A stretch of 41,279 nucleotides of DNA from the NCBI GenBank assembly GCA_916049765.1, contig CAJZIX010000009.1, positions 1 through 41,279 of the forward strand, in the 5' to 3' direction. The position numbers were made by a program, and so were the translations under genes. Shown piece after piece: positions 1 to 9,505 of the stretch (positions are counted from its first letter, which is position 1; every line of letters starts with the position of its first letter). The notes below the pieces were generated by a model. It was not told the DNA's origin. It did no database searches and saw only the letters and a list, made by a program, of their open reading frames with translations. The DNA comes from an uncultured bacterium (GTDB taxonomy: Bacteria > Patescibacteriota > Gracilibacteria > Absconditabacterales > Absconditicoccaceae).

Positions 1-576
1 GCAGATTTTTTTCAAGAAAACAAAGATCTCTTCTCCTAATTCATAAGGTCTATTTGGAATCTGGCTTTCTGGAGGAAGCACTACGGTTGTACCCTCAATA
101 TCTAGGATAACACTATCAGTATGAACTTTAGTAACTTTTGCTTTGAGAAGCTGTCCTTCTTTATCTTGGAATTTGTCGTAAAATCTTTCTCTTTCTATAT
201 TTTTGATACCTTGTTTGATGGTTTGAGCCGCAGCTTGAGCAGCGATTCTAGAAAGTTCCATACTCGCTGGAGTAATATTGATCAAGAGCTGTTCTCAGAT
301 TTCTATATCTTTTCTTTCTTTTTTCGCATCAGCAAGAAGAATTTGAGTATCTTCTTCTTCAATTTCCTCCACAACAGCTAAAGCCTTATAAATGCTGATA
401 GATCCGTCATTCTCAATATTAACGACAATTTCAGCTTTTCTAAATTCTGGATAATCTTTCTTAAATCCAGATTTGATCCCAGATCTAATAATTTCCATTA
501 CTTGGTAAGGATCAAGTCTGTATTCATCTACCAAGTGCATAATTGCAGCCTGAATACTTTTTCCATCAAGTTTCAT
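1..576 (-). CDS. nusA: Transcription termination/antitermination protein NusA (3' end outside window)
   Basis: NusA binds RNA polymerase and controls pausing, termination and antitermination. The visible 192 residues start MKLDGKSIQAAIM and cover the NusA N-terminal domain (about 1-130) and the start of the S1 RNA-binding domain (about 133 on, GQLLKAKVTKVHTDSVILD). One UGA (295-297) falls inside the N-terminal domain and must be read as glycine (KDIEI-Gly-EQLLINITP). The rest of S1 and the KH domains lie beyond base 1. An in-frame TAA just upstream of the ATG supports this start. There is no Shine-Dalgarno site. A sigma-70-like promoter lies at 616-643. Family assignment is firm. Confidence 0.93.
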
Positions 577-615
577 TCAGTATTTTTTTTACTAATAAAA
601 AATTGGTCTGACTTC

Positions 616-643
616 ACTTTAGCTATTCTCTTTAGTTTTTCAA
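616..643 (-). promoter_or_regulatory. Sigma-70 promoter of nusA
   Basis: On the minus strand TTGAAA (638-643) is followed by 16 bases and TAAAGT (616-621). The predicted start site lies about 35 bases upstream of the nusA ATG. The -35 is near consensus; the -10 matches 4 of 6. Confidence 0.5.
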
Positions 644-768
644 GGAGAAAAAAATCTGATTTTATTTTTTGATCTCCTTTGTTGGATTACGACGATTATA
701 TTTTCATCATAACTTTTAGAATAAAGGGAAAGCTTTGATTCTTATTCTTTTGGTAGATAAAGGTTCTT

Positions 769-2823
769 TTAATCGTTATCTAAGATCCCTTTTTCTTCAA
801 GCTTTTTCACTAACGCATCAAAGTCCTCTTTGCTAACCTTTAGTTCCTTATTATCTCTTTCTTGTTCGTCTTCCATTACCTTTATGTGAGGCTTGAATTC
901 TTTTAAATTTTCTCGTCCTTTATAAAGTTTCATTCTTTCAGGAGTTATGTTTCCTTTTTGCTCAATTTCTTTTACCTTACTTTTGGTATAGCTAATTTCT
1001 CAGTTTTCATGTACTTTTGCTTCAACTTCTAGGAAGATATTGAACATTTGATCTGAGAGTTTCACAATAAAATGCTGATTATCTTTCCAGAGTATGCTAT
1101 GAAGATTCCAGTATTGACCGTAGCTATAATATGCTTCACTCCAGTCACGATTGAGTCCTTTTAGAGGTGAAAGCTCATCAGCTTTATTATTTCTAATGTC
1201 TCTATCAATTGCACCTCTAACATCAAACTTTTCTAAATCAAGTTCCATAGGACAGAAAAAGGCATTTTCTTTTTCATCATAGCTGATCCAATCAGAACAC
1301 TTTCCCGTATCTTCATTATAATAGGGATCATAATAACCCCATTTATTTGTTCGTTCTGGTTTGTGGAGGTTATTTGAATGTAAAGAATTACTAATATTAA
1401 ACTTCCAATTTTTAGGAATGTAGAGGTCTACAGAATATTCCATTGGAGTAAGAGGTACTATCTCATCAAAAAGTTTGTAATTTTTGTGGTAAATGTTGAG
1501 CATTCCATCTCTAATTTCATAGATAGGATTTGAAATACTTTTGGAGATTTTAGTAAATGTTTCCTTATTCTTTGTATAAATATTATAGGTAAATACCGCT
1601 TTAATAGCATCTCATTCATAAGGGATATAGTTTATAATCTTATTTTCTTCTATGATTTCATTAAAAGGCAAAACTTGAAAATTGTTATTAAGATAGTCTA
1701 CATGAATCGTTAGTGCATGTCCATCATCAGGAAGCGGAATTATTAGTTCCTTGTTTAAAATCTCTTTTTGACTATTGTGAAAGGTATAAAAGACATTAAT
1801 TCCCGTAATTCCTGCGATAATCATTGCAAAAATTCCACTTACGATCGCAGCAATTAAACTCGCAGTATTCATTAGTTTTTTCTTAAATAAAGTTCCGATA
1901 CTTCCGAGCAAAAGCAATAAAGCTGATAAAAATCCAAGAGCCACTCCCCATGAAGTTATTGCTGGAAAAATTGACGTCATCTCTACATTATTCCATACAT
2001 ATCAATTTCGTAGGTAGTAGAGCAGGATTCCAAGTATTCCAAGAACAAGGGTTAGAAAAGCACTCCGTAAGAGGAGGAAACAGATTTTTACGAAATTCCA
2101 AAAAGGTCAAAATAATGTTGATAATCGTTTTAATATATTCGGAATCGCTCTACCCAAGATTCGTTTCACACTTTTGAATCAGAATTTTATACTATTTGTG
2201 AAGATGAGCGTTAGATCCCAAATTTGAGTCAAAAAGTAAGAAAAAACTGATCTTTCCCCGTAGTTTTTCTCTTTGATCGGAAAGATAAGAGCAAGCAAAA
2301 TATAAGCTATAACTCCCCAGAAAAAGAGAATTCCCATTTCGCTTGCGAGAAATACATAACTTGCAAATAAGGTCATTCCTCTCCAAAATCGCACATTCCA
2401 TCCTGTTCCTTGTCCAAACATTCCGCAAACTCAGAGGAAAATTGCTGTTTCTTGTGGTCTGCTCCGGTGGCTTTTTTGGAGTTTCTCGTAGAAAGTTTTA
2501 GCTTTTTCTTTCTCTAGTTCATCTTTTCAGGCATTTGGACTATTTACTGCATTAGAAGAGGAAAATTCTTCTTCAGCAAAGATTTCTTCTGGTTCTCAAA
2601 GGTCGTTCACGATTTGGATGGCGATCTTTTGCGTGATTCAGCCTTTTTTATTTTCTTTTTCGCTTAATTTATCGGCGAGTCTTTGCAAAATGTCTTGATG
2701 AAGATCAGTATCAATCTGATTTTTGGCTACGAAATCATTGATCCTCTCTATATAATCGTGGAGAAATTTGAAAACATCATTTTCAAGTTGGAATGACTTT
2801 TCATTCAGATTTAGTGTTTTCAT
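769..2823 (-). CDS. Large PspC-domain membrane protein
   Basis: Read with UGA as glycine, three apparent fragments form one 684-residue protein with no TAA or TAG. The first 60 or so residues form a helical region (MKTLNLNEKSFQLEN). About residues 126-185 match the PspC domain (FLGVCGMFGQGTG, then WRGMTLFAS and ILFFWGVIAYILLALIFPIKE). Further membrane segments follow at about 225-250 and 285-330 (GVALGFLSALLLLLGSIG; LIAAIVSGIFAMIIAGITG). The remainder is a long, probably extracytoplasmic beta-type domain of unknown fold, ending in a charged helix. PspC proteins are envelope-stress membrane proteins; the PadR gene upstream on the same strand is the usual partner of PspC genes. At least eight UGA codons are used, including the first Gly of the PspC signature. 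The C-terminal function is unknown. Confidence 0.85.
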
Positions 2824-2851
2824 TGCGGTTAAAATTAGGAAAGTAAAAGAG

Positions 2852-2864
2852 TTTACAGTGTAAA
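2852..2864. promoter_or_regulatory. Short inverted repeat between padR and the PspC gene
   Basis: TTTAC-AGT-GTAAA is a perfect 5-bp inverted repeat in the 86-base gap between the PadR gene and the PspC gene, about 30 bases before the PspC ATG. It could be an operator, but such a short repeat is expected by chance fairly often in AT-rich DNA. Confidence 0.25.
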
Positions 2865-2909
2865 GTTCAGAATGACCGTTAGTTTTGTTATTAGAACATC
2901 GCCCTATAT

Positions 2910-3245
2910 TTACAGATTCTGGATTCATAGGATGGCGGTATTGAGTTGATTTCGAGTTTGTTCCATTTTTTTCATCACTTGTTTGCCAGAAGGAGTTAGT
3001 TTGTAGTATTTTCTCGGAGGTCAGCTCATAGATTCTACCCAAGAATAGGTCAAAAGCTGATCTTTTTTGAGGCGAGAGAGCAGGGGATAGAGTGTTCCTT
3101 CTACGATCAGGAGATCGTATTTTTGCAGTCCACTAATAATATCTGAAGCATAGACCTCGCCTTTACTAATAATCAGGAGGATGAGATATTCTAAAATCCC
3201 TTTTCTCATCTGAATTGCAATATTATCGGTATCATACATCAGCAT
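2910..3245 (-). CDS. PadR family transcriptional regulator
   Basis: This 111-residue protein is a PadR-type winged-helix repressor. It shows the family hallmarks: MRKGILEYLILLIISKGEVYASDI (helix 1-2), LIVEGTLYPLLSRLKKDQLLTYSW (recognition helix and wing, with the conserved GTLYPLL.RL) and PRKYYKLTPSGK (wing end). Two UGA codons must be glycine: one just before PPRKYY, where PadR proteins normally carry Gly, and one near the C terminus. Two possible starts, ATG at 3245 and ATG two codons later, cannot be separated. It probably regulates itself and the PspC gene that follows on the same strand. Confidence 0.92.
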
Positions 3246-3335
3246 TCGTTTTTGATATAAATATACTACCTTGCATTACAAACTACTATATGAAAAAATT
3301 TTCTAAATGCAAGAAAAAAAGAAAGTTCATATTAC

Positions 3336-4193
3336 CTAATGATCATCAAAGGGATCAAGCCTAATCAGAATACTTGCTCTTTTGAAATGCTTTTTCAGTT
3401 TCATTTCTATTTCACGACTAACAATATGTGCATCTTTTAGACGAATATTCTCATCTTTAAATACCATATGAAAACTGATGAAAACCTTCCCTCCAGATTG
3501 GTGAGTTTTGAGTTTGTGAAAACTAGAAACTGCAGGATGAGCAAGGATAAGTTCTCAGATTTCTTCATCTTTTCCAAGGCTTTTATCCATTAAAAGGTCA
3601 ATCCCATCTTTGATAATTCCTCTACATCATCGGAGAATATAGATAGCAATTCCTATTGCGATAAGAGGATCAATCCATGTCAAATCTGTAAATTTCACAA
3701 CAACTAGAGCTAAAATTACTCCAGCATTGCTTAAAAAATCCATTTTATAATGCATTAAATCTGATTTTACGATCAAGCTTTTTGTACTTTTAGTTGTTTC
3801 CTGTAAGATAAAGACAATTATTCAGGTGATAAATAATGAAATCCCCATTGCAAGAATTCCATATCCAAGATATTCAATTTGGACTCAGAAAATCAGTTTT
3901 TCAACCGATGAAAAGATAATATATCCTCATGAAATCCCAATTAAAAGCCCTTCAAATAATGCTGCTAGTGCTTCAATTTTTCCATGTCCATAATTGTGAT
4001 CTTCGTCTGCTGGTTTTTCTGCTTTTTTTAGTGCAAAAAGATTGAAAATTGATACTATGAAATCTAATAGAGAATCTATTGCTGATGCAATAAGAACCAT
4101 ACTTCAGCTGATAATCCCAAAAATAAATTTAGTTAATGCGAGAAGTCCAGCTCAGAAGAGTGCAAAACGGATTGCGGTTTTTGCTTTTTGCAT
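3336..4193 (-). CDS. Cation diffusion facilitator (CDF) metal-efflux transporter
   Basis: The gene appears only when UGA is read as glycine, giving 285 residues. CDF proteins exchange divalent metal ions for protons across the inner membrane. The layout fits YiiP/FieF: about six membrane helices followed by a cytoplasmic metal-binding domain (from about residue 205, ILAHPAVSSFHKLKTHQSGG). The TM2 site reads AIDSLLDF (D-x3-D) and the TM5 site reads DLMHYKMDF (H-x3-D), the tetrahedral zinc/iron site of the family. A histidine-rich stretch DEDHNYGHGKIE follows TM2, as in relatives. The metal cannot be fixed from sequence alone; zinc or ferrous iron is likely. It stands alone between padR and an unknown plus-strand gene. 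Confidence 0.92.
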
Positions 4194-4389
4194 ATCATTT
4201 TTTGAAATTAAAGCGAGGTGAAGTGTAGTTATTTGTATATTAACTACAATTGATTTTTATGACAAGGGTTTCATATTATTAAATAATATAGTTTATAACT
4301 GATGAAAATAAAAGGTTCTAAAAAGTTTGCATTCTTGACAAAAAATATTATAATGACATTGTAATTTTTATTCTCTTAACAAATAGCGA
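4194..4389 (+). promoter_or_regulatory. Intergenic region with promoter for the 4390 gene
   Basis: The gap holds TTGCAT (4327-4332), a 16-base spacer and a perfect TATAAT (4349-4354), placing a start site near 4361, about 30 bases before the ATG. An alternative TTGACA at 4335-4340 has no well-spaced -10. Nothing else was recognised. Confidence 0.55.
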
Positions 4390-4986
4390 ATGGCAAAAAC
4401 AAAAACAAATGAAGCGTTGATGAAAAATTATCAACAACTTCTTCAATTTGCTCAAAATGCAGTAATTACCGCTGAACTCCAACTAAAAAGAGCAAAACTG
4501 ACTTTGGATCAGCTTTCATCTTTTGATCCTGAAAATCCAGAATCCCTTTCAGCTTACTTGGAAGAAGTAAGAGCTACCAATCCAGAAGAGCTTAAATCCT
4601 ACAAAGATGAAGACGTAGAAGTGGTAGAAGGAATCTTTGATGGATACTATATGGTAGGAGCAGATCAAAAGAAATATCCAGTTCCGATGAATTATTCAAG
4701 TAAAAGTAAGCTCATTCCAGGAGATGTTATGAAGCTAAAAATCCTTCCTGATGGAAAAATGCTTTTTAAACTTATCAAACCAGCTGAAAGAAAGCATCTA
4801 AGAGCAATTCTTTCAAAAACTGATGATAATAAATTTACCGCAAATACGGATGACGGAAAGATCTATTTTCTCAATCAAGCTGCGGTGAGCTTTCATGCAG
4901 GTACTCCAGGAGATGAACTCTATATTATCGTAAATGATAAAGATGAAGGGCTTTTTGCAGCTATTGAGGCAATCATCAAAAAATAG
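4390..4986 (+). CDS. Conserved-looking hypothetical protein with N-terminal coiled coil
   Basis: The protein has 198 residues and no UGA codon, and ends in TAG. The first 50 residues form a predicted helix or coiled coil (NYQQLLQFAQNAVITAELQL). They are followed by an acidic linker and a compact beta-rich domain (about 75-198) containing GIFDGYYMVGADQKKYPVP and LIPGDVMKLKILPDGKMLFK. The C-terminal part resembles a small nucleic-acid- or protein-binding beta-barrel, but no family was recognised. It has its own promoter (TATAAT at 4349) and a hairpin terminator (5013-5040), so it is probably monocistronic and well expressed. Function unknown. Confidence 0.8.
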   Translation: MAKTKTNEALMKNYQQLLQFAQNAVITAELQLKRAKLTLDQLSSFDPENPESLSAYLEEVRATNPEELKSYKDEDVEVVEGIFDGYYMVGADQKKYPVPMNYSSKSKLIPGDVMKLKILPDGKMLFKLIKPAERKHLRAILSKTDDNKFTANTDDGKIYFLNQAAVSFHAGTPGDELYIIVNDKDEGLFAAIEAIIKK

Positions 4987-5012
4987 AAAATCTGTTTTTT
5001 TACCTATAAAAG

Positions 5013-5040
5013 AAGAGAAATAAAAGTTTCTCTTTTTTTA
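5013..5040 (+). terminator. Intrinsic terminator after the 4390 gene
   Basis: AAGAGAAA (5013-5020) pairs with TTTCTCTT (5027-5034) around a 6-base loop and runs into a T tract. Confidence 0.7.
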
Positions 5041-5045
5041 ATGTA

Positions 5046-5073
5046 TTGACATTACATTGGAAATACTTATACT
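5046..5073 (+). promoter_or_regulatory. Strong sigma-70 promoter
   Basis: TTGACA (5046-5051), a 16-base spacer and TATACT (5068-5073) lie 28 bases before the next ATG, with an A-rich untranslated leader. It belongs to a class of very similar promoters in this window. Confidence 0.75.
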
Positions 5074-5101
5074 TGTGAACGTAACTTAAAAACAAAAAAA
5101 T

Positions 5102-5422
5102 ATGTTATACATTATTGAAAAAATTGTTTTTTCTGGTGATCAAAGAAAACATAGAAGGTTTGTTTTTTTAACAAAACTTCTGAGTCCTTTTTCTAAAGGA
5201 CTGGATATGAACGACATTGAAATCCAAGATTTCTGTCGTAAAATAGCTAAAAATCAGTCCTTCCGCTATTGGAATGCTGAGCTATTTGTTTCTCCATTTC
5301 ATTCGAGGATTGAGAAGATTGTCTTTAAGAGAATTTCTCTCTTTAGAAGAAAATATCAAATAACTTTCTTTACTAAGAAGAAAGAAGAGCTTGTTGGAGA
5401 GACTTTTTATATTTCTCTCTAA
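5102..5422 (+). CDS. Small basic hypothetical protein
   Basis: The protein has 106 residues, is basic and aromatic-rich (RKHRRFVFLTKLL, FKRISLFRRKYQITFF), and contains no UGA and no obvious membrane segment or signal. It is flanked by its own TTGACA-N16-TATACT promoter and by a terminator hairpin (5431-5481), so it is transcribed alone. The ATG follows an A-rich leader without Shine-Dalgarno. No family was recognised; the charge would suit a nucleic-acid-binding role, but that is only a guess. Confidence 0.65.
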   Translation: MLYIIEKIVFSGDQRKHRRFVFLTKLLSPFSKGLDMNDIEIQDFCRKIAKNQSFRYWNAELFVSPFHSRIEKIVFKRISLFRRKYQITFFTKKKEELVGETFYISL

Positions 5423-5430
5423 AATATAAT

Positions 5431-5481
5431 AAGAGCTAGGGCTTGGAATGTTTCCTTTCTAAGAATGCTAGCTCTTTTTCT
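5431..5481 (+). terminator. Terminator after the 5102 gene
   Basis: AAGAGCTAG (5431-5439) pairs perfectly with CTAGCTCTT (5468-5476), followed by a T tract. The 28-base loop has weak internal pairing. Confidence 0.6.
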
Positions 5482-5537
5482 CTTGAAAAAAAAGAGAGAA
5501 ATCATAGCCTAAATAGAGTTTATATTATCTTTTTCTA

Positions 5538-6239
5538 ATGCAGCTTTTCATTTGTTCAAATTTTCAAGTATCTTGAAATCAGCTTATCATCAAAGAAAAT
5601 CCTGATCTTCTCAATCAGTTAAGAAAGGTTCTAAGGGCTCAAGCAGGGTATGAGTTTTTTGTTCAATCTCCCTCTCCAAAAGAAAGGTATCATTTGTCTT
5701 TGCAGTCTTGGACAGATCAGCTTATTACCTCGAATATCCTTGAAATTTTACCAATTCCACTCAAAAAACAAAAAGTCTGAATGCTGATTGCTCTCCCAAA
5801 TAAACAAGAAAAACTTGAACTTATCGTTCAGAAGCTTACTGAGATTGGAGTTGAGGAAATTTTCCTTTGGGCAAGTGAAAGATCGGTAATAAAAGCTTTA
5901 AATCCAAATAAAGAACAAAGACTTCAAAAAATCATAAAAGAAGCAACAGAACAATCTTGGTCTTGGGTTCTTCCGAAACTTACTTTGCTATCAGATATAA
6001 AACCATTACACGAAAATTGGCAGTTTGTGGTTTTTGATTTGCCTAATCATAAGCAAAAACTTGAAAATAAAAAATCAGACTTACCACTTTTGTGAGTGAT
6101 CGGTCCAGAGTGATGATTGACTGAAAAGGATTACTCTCAATTTCCAGAGGAGTTTCAGATCGATTTTCTGGGAGAACAAGTTTTGAGAATGGAGACTGCA
6201 GCGATTATTGGTGGATGGAAATTGAAGCAATATATCTAA
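5538..6239 (+). CDS. rsmE: 16S rRNA (uracil1498-N3)-methyltransferase RsmE
   Basis: This is a SPOUT-class methyltransferase that modifies U1498 of 16S rRNA using S-adenosylmethionine. It has 233 residues, the usual length. The N-terminal PUA-like domain (1-75) is followed by the SPOUT domain: MLIALPNKQEKLELIVQKLTEIGV, EQRLQKIIKEATEQSWSW, the cofactor-loop motif VIGPEGGLTEKD, and RMETAAIIGGWK at the end. Five UGA codons are read as glycine. In GPEGGL both glycines of the GG pair are UGA UGA (6110-6115), one of the best proofs of the altered code in the window. The ATG at 5538 matches the family start (MQLFICSNFQVSGNQL). Confidence 0.96.
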
Positions 6240-6276
6240 GTTATATTACTCTTGGTCTTTTTAGATTATGTGTTTA

Positions 6277-7338
6277 TTATTTCCACCATGTTATTTTGCT
6301 TCCTTTGTTTTCAAGATAATCTGCTAATGAGCTAATAGTTGAGTTTTTGGGGTATCAATAAGAAGAATTTTGTTTAGGAAGGAAAATTTGAGAGATTATA
6401 GGTAATTCTGATATTTCTCATTCGTATGATTCCAAGTTTTGTACTCAAAGGCGATCAATTTCCCCAAGGAATACCACATTTTTTTCAATCTTTTTTAGCC
6501 CTGCAAAACGGAAGGCCCCTCCTTTTGGAATTCTAGTATTTTCAGTGAAGATTTCAATATTGTCTAAAAAGCAAGTTCCTGCAATTTCTTCAGGTAGTGT
6601 GATATTTTGTATTGATCTTAAATTCGGGAGTTCCAATGCATGCATTTCTTTAGGGAATACGAATCCCCCCTCAATTTCAGAAAGATTACTATAGAAAAAT
6701 TTTATTGTTTCAGGGAAAGCTACAGATTTAGGTCGAGATGGTATGTTAAAACAAGATAAAAATTCTAATCACTCTGGTAAGGACATATTTTCTGGTCGTG
6801 ATTTTAGCTGATCAATTTTTAATTTTTTTAGTTTACTTGGTAACGGAGAATTATCTAGGAGTTCTTCTATTCCAATGGTTAATTTTTCTAAATTTTCCGG
6901 GAAAATGTTATTGTTTGGGTATTTTTTTAATTCTGGAAGATAAAGTTCTATTACTCAGGTCGGAATCTTTATATCTTCTGATAGAGTAACTAGATTCGGC
7001 AGTGAGAGCTTTCCTTTGAGGTTTTTTGGGAAATGGAACCCTCTAGGAAGTTTCGTAATATGCTTTAAGGTAAGATTTTCATCATATTCTGGATGTTTTA
7101 GAAAATATTCACTCAATGCTATCAGATTCTCAGGTTTATTTTGTTCTTTTGCAAGTTGCTTATCTCAAGGAGAAACGAAATTATCCTCAAGACCATAAAT
7201 TCTCTTAATTTCATCTTCTTGGTATGATTCAGCATTTAATGCTTGTGTCAGATTCTCCTTAGTTTTTCCTAAGACTTCTTGTCTAATAAGATGCTCTTGT
7301 TTTTCTTCTGAATATAATGGTGTTTCGGAATTTTTCAT
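6277..7338 (-). CDS. Leucine-rich-repeat-like protein
   Basis: With six UGA glycines the frame gives 353 residues. The N-terminal 110 residues are charged and helical (SEEKQEHLIRQEVLGKTKEN). From about residue 110 irregular repeats of 20-25 residues occur, with the pattern L.LP.L..L.....P (GKLSLPNLVTLSEDIKIP, VIELYLPELKKYPNN, HALELPNLRSIQNITLP). This resembles irregular or BspA-type leucine-rich repeats used for protein binding. There is no signal peptide or membrane helix, so it is probably cytoplasmic or exported by another route. No catalytic domain was seen. Partner and function unknown. Confidence 0.75.
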
Positions 7339-7492
7339 ACTTTAGTCGATTATTAGATAAAGTTTTACTTATTATATTCACCTTCATTTCAATTGTCAAT
7401 TTTTCCTTTTTTTTAGAGAGGAATAAAAATCAGATTGAGAATCTTTTGCTTTTCCTTACACTTCAAGCTAGCTTTATTTATCTGCTGAAATA

Positions 7493-8866
7493 ATGAACTT
7501 AGATACTGCAAATCAAGTAGAATATGATCTGTATCTCCAAGGTTTAACTGAGCAAACTGTCAGGAAAATCTCCGCTGACCTCCAAGAACCAGAGCGAATG
7601 CTAGAGCTGAGGCTGAAATCGCTTGAGGTTTTTCATAAACTTCCAATGCCAAGCTTTTGACCTGAGATTTCTGATCTGAATTTTGATGCTTTGGTCTACT
7701 ATGCAAAACCAAAAACCTGATCCAAAACCTATGTGAATGACCGAGAACAAGTGCCAGATGAGATCAAGTCTACCTTTCAGAAACTTGGAATCCCTGAAGC
7801 CGAACAAAAATACCTTGCAGGAGCAGGAGGGCAGTTTGATTCTACCGCGGTGTATCACAAGATCAAGGAAGTCCGAGCAAAGCAGGGGATCATCTTTGAA
7901 GATATGAGCCATGCCCTCAAATCCTACCCTGAGCTTGTCCAAAAGTACTTTATGAAGCTCGTTCCTCCGACTGATCACAAATTTGCTGCTTTGCACGGTG
8001 CGGTTTGGAGTGGGGGGAGTTTCGTCTATGTTCCCAAAGGGGTAAAGCTGACTCAGCCTTTGCAAGCCTATTTCCGTATGAATACGCTCGCTGGAGGGCA
8101 GTTTGAACATACGCTGATTATCGTGGAAGATGAGGCGGAAGCCCAGTATATTGAGTGATGTTCGGCTCCCAAGTATAACCAGCTTTCTTTGCATGCGTGA
8201 TGCGTAGAGATTTTCGTTGGTAAGGAGGCGAAAATGAGATATTCATCAGTTGAAAACTGGTCCACTAACACCTACAACCTCAATACCAAAAGGGCTCTCG
8301 TTCAGGATTTTGGTCTAATGGAGCGAATCGGTGGAAATCTCGGTTCTGGAGCGACCATGCTCTATCCTTGTTCCGTCCTTAAGGGAGAAGGTTCAAAAGC
8401 TGACAATCTTTCAGTCGTTATGGCTTCTAAAGGGCAGCATCAAGATGTCGGAGCAAAAGTCATTCACCTCGGAAAAAACACCAGCTCAACCATCGTTTCC
8501 AAATCCCTTTCTCTCCAAGGGGGAATCAATACCTATAGAGGACTGGTAAAAATCTGACAAAATGCCGAAAATGCGGTATGTAGCGTTAATTGTGATGCTT
8601 TAATTTTAGATGAAGAATCGGTGAGTAAGACGATTCCTGTAATTGAATGTGATAATGCTTCGGCTTTGGTTTCTCACGAGGCTTCTGCTGGGAAAGTGGA
8701 TGAATTTCAGCTTTTTTATCTTATGAGTAGGGGAATGGATGCGGAAAAAGCAATGTCGCTCTTGGTAAATGGCTTCGTTTCTAGCGTGGTGAAGCAGCTT
8801 CCCCTTGAATATGCAGGGGAACTGAATCGCTTGATAGAAATTGAAATGGAAGGAAGTGTAGGGTAG
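7493..8866 (+). CDS. sufB: Fe-S cluster assembly scaffold SufB
   Basis: SufB is the scaffold subunit of the SufBCD complex on which iron-sulfur clusters are built. The 457-residue protein is near the family length. It shows FEDMSHALKSYPELVQKYF, the beta-helix core (HGAVWSGGSFVYVPKGVKL, RMNTLAGGQFEHTLIIVEDEA) and the C-terminal CSVNCDALILDEES, with the conserved cysteine region and ASAGKVDEFQLFYLMSRG. Five UGA codons are glycine, two of them at conserved cysteine-flanking turns (IEGCSAP, LHAGCVE). No sufC, sufD or sufS lies nearby. The strand opposite carries a 197-codon open frame that is only a shadow. Confidence 0.96.
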
Positions 8867-8929
8867 TTAAGGTATAAAAGGTAATTCTGATCTATAAATT
8901 TTTCTTTCCCTTGATTATTTATAAAATGC

Positions 8930-8958
8930 TTGACATTTAGTAGTAGAATAACTATATT
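8930..8958 (+). promoter_or_regulatory. Sigma-70 promoter of the first paralogue
   Basis: TTGACA (8930-8935), a 17-base spacer and TATATT (8953-8958) are about 56 bases upstream of the ATG at 9015. Confidence 0.7.
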
Positions 8959-8990
8959 CGCTGCGCAATTATAAAAATAAATATTAACCT

Positions 8991-9008
8991 TCCTTTCATA
9001 AGAAAGGA
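8991..9008 (+). promoter_or_regulatory. Leader hairpin over the ribosome-binding site
   Basis: TCCTTTC-ATAA-GAAAGGA is a perfect 7-bp stem-loop ending 6 bases before the ATG. The only purine-rich Shine-Dalgarno-like sequence (AAAGGA) sits in its 3' arm, so the hairpin would hide it. A similar hairpin precedes the third paralogue. Confidence 0.5.
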
Positions 9009-9014
9009 CATAAA

Positions 9015-9386
9015 ATGAAAATTATGAAAGAAAATTTTAAATTAGCTCAGGAGTTCCTGAAAGAATCAGGAATTCAAGGATTTTGTGATGAATTTTCTTG
9101 CTTAAATCTAAAACCTATAAAAAGGGCTAACGAAGAGTGGCAGAAAGTTCAACCAAAGCAATACTTGGTACTTCGTGTATTAGAAGAGGTTTTGAATTCT
9201 TCTAAGCTCGTCAATATTAGACGATCTGTGAGAATTCATGATGAATTGTTTGAACTTAATAAGTTTGAAACTGTTCTTATATCTCCTTATTATTATCGTT
9301 ATTATGTTGAGTATAGTAATTTTTTTCGAAAACTTGCCTATGCTCATCTAGAATTACGGTTCCAAAAATTTAAAAATCTGATCTAA
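9015..9386 (+). CDS. Small hypothetical protein, tandem paralogue 1 of 3
   Basis: The protein has 123 residues and no UGA. It shares with the next two genes an N-terminal pattern K-x-A-x-x-F-L-x-x-S/I-G-I, then a helix with a W at about residue 42 (RANEEWQKV) and a stretch like YLVLRVLEEVLNSS. The body is predicted mostly helical, with an aromatic run near the end (SPYYYRYYVEYSNFF). No signal peptide or membrane segment was seen and no known family was recognised. It has its own promoter, a leader hairpin and a terminator that overlaps its stop codon. Confidence 0.7.
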   Translation: MKIMKENFKLAQEFLKESGIQGFCDEFSCLNLKPIKRANEEWQKVQPKQYLVLRVLEEVLNSSKLVNIRRSVRIHDELFELNKFETVLISPYYYRYYVEYSNFFRKLAYAHLELRFQKFKNLI

Positions 9387-9408
9387 GATTCTATGGTCAG
9401 ATTTTTTA
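9372..9408 (+). terminator. Terminator of paralogue 1
   Basis: AAAATCTGA and TCAGATTTT arms (9373-9381 and 9397-9405) form a stem that overlaps the last codons and is followed by T residues. Confidence 0.65.
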
Positions 9409-9418
9409 TTAAATACAA

Positions 9419-9446
9419 TTGACATTTTATTAGAAATGTTTATATA
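9419..9446 (+). promoter_or_regulatory. Sigma-70 promoter of paralogue 2
   Basis: TTGACA (9419-9424), a 16-base spacer and TATATA (9441-9446) precede the second paralogue by about 60 bases. Confidence 0.65.
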
Positions 9447-9505
9447 GAATGTGTGAGATAAAGAAATTAAAAAAACAATCATAAGATAAAAAAAGAAAAT
9501 TTATT

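Noticed and set aside
7601..8194. A 197-codon open frame on the minus strand opposite sufB
   Set aside because: It is the antisense shadow of a strongly conserved gene, and its protein has no recognisable features.
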